From positions 62,001-126,000 of the forward strand of contig URIB01000002.1 of NCBI GenBank assembly GCA_900547785.1: 64,000 bases of DNA. Reading direction: 5' to 3'. The position numbers and the translations under genes are program-made. Positions within the stretch are counted from its first letter, which is position 1; each line of letters opens with the position of its first letter. Shown here in pieces: positions 62,193 through 64,000 of this stretch. Under the pieces are notes generated by a model that saw only the letters and a list, made by a program, of their open reading frames with translations, was not told the DNA's origin and searched no databases. This DNA comes from an uncultured Dialister sp. GTDB lineage: Bacteria; Bacillota; Negativicutes; Veillonellales; Dialisteraceae.

Positions 62193-62902
62193 CAAAAAGA
62201 CCCCTTTATGTCTTTGCTGATACACCCGTCAGACAGAATGACATGCCGGGTTGCAAAACCGGCCACATCAGTCTCATGCGTCACCAGAATGATTGTTTTC
62301 CCGGAATCATGAAGCTCTGTAAAAATTTCCATCACTTCATTTGTTGACTTGCTGTCCAAATTCCCTGTCGGTTCGTCAGCCATGATAATGGACGGATGAT
62401 TGACCAATGCTCTGGCAATAGCCACACGCTGCCGCTGCCCGCCGGACATTTCTGCAGGCATATGATGAATCCGATCTCCTAGTCCTACTGAAATGAGCAT
62501 TTCTTCCGCCCGTTTTTTTCTTTCATTTTTAAATACATTTCCATAAATCATAGGAAGAATCACATTATCCAGTGCAGATAACCGGGGCAACAAATTAAAG
62601 CTTTGAAATATAAATCCAATCTTTCGATTGCGCATAAAAGCCAATTGGTTATCATCTAAATTTGATACTTCATTTCCATCTAATATATATGAACCCTCGG
62701 TCGGTCTGTCAAGACAACCTAAAATATTCATCAAAGTAGATTTGCCTGAACCGGACGGCCCCATTATGGACACAAATTCTCCTTTGTGAATGCTTAACTG
62801 TATATCCCGAAGTACGGGAACTTCTTCTGTTCCAATGTAATAGTTCTTCTGAATATGCTCTAAATGAATCACTTCTTCATTTTCTTTAATGCTTTTATTC
62901 AT
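62192..62902 (-). CDS. ABC transporter ATPase (MacB/LolD type)
   Basis: 236 aa. Walker A G-P-S-G-S-G-K-S near 50-57, Q-loop F-Q-S-F-N-L-L-P, signature M-S-G-G-Q-R-Q-R-V-A, Walker B I-I-M-A-D-E-P-T-G-N-L-D-S, H-loop V-T-H-E. Energises the two MacB permeases; shares one base with each neighbour. Confidence 0.95.
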   Translation of the reverse strand: MNKSIKENEEVIHLEHIQKNYYIGTEEVPVLRDIQLSIHKGEFVSIMGPSGSGKSTLMNILGCLDRPTEGSYILDGNEVSNLDDNQLAFMRNRKIGFIFQSFNLLPRLSALDNVILPMIYGNVFKNERKKRAEEMLISVGLGDRIHHMPAEMSGGQRQRVAIARALVNHPSIIMADEPTGNLDSKSTNEVMEIFTELHDSGKTIILVTHETDVAGFATRHVILSDGCISKDIKGSF

Positions 62903-63990
62903 TAAATCGGTCCTCTATGTTTCACTTTTGTAACGGTTATGGAATTTTTTTCTTGACTCACCGTACCGCTTATGACAATTTCATCCCCCTCATTGACCCC
63001 TGATATAACTTCCACCTCTTTATCGGTTGTGATTCCTGTTTTTACGTACACCTTTGAAAGACCGTCTTCTCCTTTCCTGTACACATAGGAACCGGTAGTA
63101 TCACTTCGAAGTGCTGTAATCGGAACAACCAATGCATTCTCATTTTCTCTTCCTTTTATTTCTGCACGAGCCGTCATAGACGGGTATAACCCATCCAATT
63201 CTTCCCTGTCAATGTCTACATAAACCGTATAATACACAACGGAAGAAGAGGCTGTACTGCTTGCAGAAGCCGTATATTGCCTTTTTGAAATATCATTTAC
63301 AATTCCGTGGAAAAGTTTACCCGGATATGCATCTACCGTAAAAGAAACTTTTTGCCCGAAAGCCACTTCCCCTATATCTGTTTCATCTACCAGCAGTTCA
63401 ATTTTCATAGATGACAAGTCGGCGACCCTGACAATCACCATTTGATTGGATAGTCCCTGTGATACCGTTTCTCCTACTTTCATCGGCTCTCCGATTACGG
63501 TTCCATCCATAGGCGAAATAATAACGGTATCATTTAAATCGGCTTCCGCTTTTTCATAAGCGGTCTGTGCATTTAAATAAGCCAGCCTTGCATCATCCAT
63601 AACTTGATAGGAAACCGCACCTTGTTTATATAAATCATTTAATCTATCAAAATAGGACTTTTTATTTGTTAATGTATTTTCTGCTTGCTTCATGGAAGAA
63701 GTAAGAGCCTTAGATTCGATATTAGCTAAAACTTCCCCCTTCGTCACTTTTTCATTTTGTCTGACATAGACGGCTTCCAATGTCCCTGAAGCCGTAGCAG
63801 ATAAATCGACACTGTTTACAGGCTGAATCGTCCCTGTTGCATCAATAACCATACTGATTTTGGAGCGACTGACCTGTCCCAACGTATACGCATCCTGATT
63901 TACTTCTTTCTTTTGTGCAAACCAATAATAAAGTGAACCGCCCAACATCAATATAAGGGCAATAATAACTATCATAATTTTTTTATTCAC
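62902..63990 (-). CDS. MacA-type membrane fusion (HlyD-like) adaptor
   Basis: 362 aa from GTG 63990: one N-terminal membrane anchor (about 4-22), lipoyl-like half-motifs (G-T-L-E-A-V-Y-V-R-Q and I-I-S-P-M-D-G-T-V-I-G), a coiled-coil hairpin near 90-150 and C-terminal beta-barrel domains. Links MacB to an outer-membrane channel in diderms; no TolC gene is in view. The frame stays open to the window edge without a clear ribosome binding site, so the true start might lie beyond it; an ATG at 63975 is another option. Confidence 0.88.
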   Translation of the reverse strand: MNKKIMIVIIALILMLGGSLYYWFAQKKEVNQDAYTLGQVSRSKISMVIDATGTIQPVNSVDLSATASGTLEAVYVRQNEKVTKGEVLANIESKALTSSMKQAENTLTNKKSYFDRLNDLYKQGAVSYQVMDDARLAYLNAQTAYEKAEADLNDTVIISPMDGTVIGEPMKVGETVSQGLSNQMVIVRVADLSSMKIELLVDETDIGEVAFGQKVSFTVDAYPGKLFHGIVNDISKRQYTASASSTASSSVVYYTVYVDIDREELDGLYPSMTARAEIKGRENENALVVPITALRSDTTGSYVYRKGEDGLSKVYVKTGITTDKEVEVISGVNEGDEIVISGTVSQEKNSITVTKVKHRGPI

Positions 63991-64000
63991 CAGGATCGCC

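Noticed and set aside
1..64000. Prophage, insertion sequence or defence island
   Set aside because: No transposase, integrase, phage structural, toxin-antitoxin or restriction genes were recognised; gene order is housekeeping throughout.

Overview
The window looks like a chromosomal core segment from a low-GC, didermic Firmicute (class Negativicutes, most like Dialister or its relatives). Gene content and order are Firmicute: a nusB-xseAB-ispA-tlyA-nadK-argR-recN string, a dcw (mraZ to ftsZ) cluster, rplU-prp-rpmA with a cleavable L27 leader peptide, a T-box ahead of pheST, and SigA-like promoters. It also carries outer-membrane lipopolysaccharide genes (gmhA, gmhB, a heptosyltransferase), and its MurE has the meso-diaminopimelate motif. 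The genus is an inference; no 16S gene is present. Almost every gene is on the minus strand, so operons read from high to low coordinates. Only rqcH and one orphan gene are on the plus strand.

Layout from low to high coordinates. 1-1306: a partial yicC-type gene and dapF. 1417-3126: rqcH (plus strand), ending in a perfect 19-bp palindromic terminator shared with the next operon. 3167-8139: argR-recN-dapB-asd-dapA (arginine regulator, DNA repair, lysine/DAP synthesis), with a candidate ARG box over the argR -35. 8296-15909: pepP-efp-asp23-asp23-nusB-tsaD-like-xseA-xseB-ispA-tlyA-nadK, bounded by a good promoter and a terminator. 16105-22482: the late cobalamin genes cobU-cobQ-cbiB-cobS-pduX-cobD-cobC, tightly overlapping, with no visible cobalamin riboswitch. 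22701-23075: an orphan plus-strand gene with its own promoter and terminator. 23135-25964: an unknown gene plus fakB-fakA (fatty-acid kinase).

26049-30835: a U32-family RNA-modification protein and mutS2. 30920-32857: tRNA-Pro(GGG), htpX, ndk and a PduO-type adenosyltransferase. 32901-39894: nrdR-gmhA-gmhB-heptosyltransferase-trmH-ydjC-thrR-hom-thrB. 39961-52580: the dcw cluster mraZ-rsmH-ftsL-murE-murF-mraY-murD-murG-murC-ddl-ftsQ-ftsZ. It lacks ftsI, ftsW, murB and ftsA at their usual places and is headed by four MraZ boxes with an exact 10-bp period. 52851-53775: rplU-prp-rpmA with a consensus promoter and a candidate L21 leader. 54034-54534: a SpeD-family protein that has lost its pyruvoyl serine. 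54615-58156: pheS-pheT behind a UUC-specific T-box. 58484-59620: an acyl-CoA dehydrogenase. 59724-64000: a MacAB-like efflux or lipoprotein-export ABC system with two tandem permeases.

Functional links: asd, hom and thrB make homoserine and phosphohomoserine, a route to threonine. Threonine is the substrate of PduX and, as the phosphate, of CobD for the aminopropanol arm of cobalamin. The DAP genes feed MurE. The PduO-type enzyme would complete adenosylcobalamin. I see no phage, IS element, CRISPR array or defence island. The features that depart most from expectation are the serine-less SpeD homologue, the pruned dcw cluster, and a MutS2 whose Smr domain lacks its D-L-R motif.
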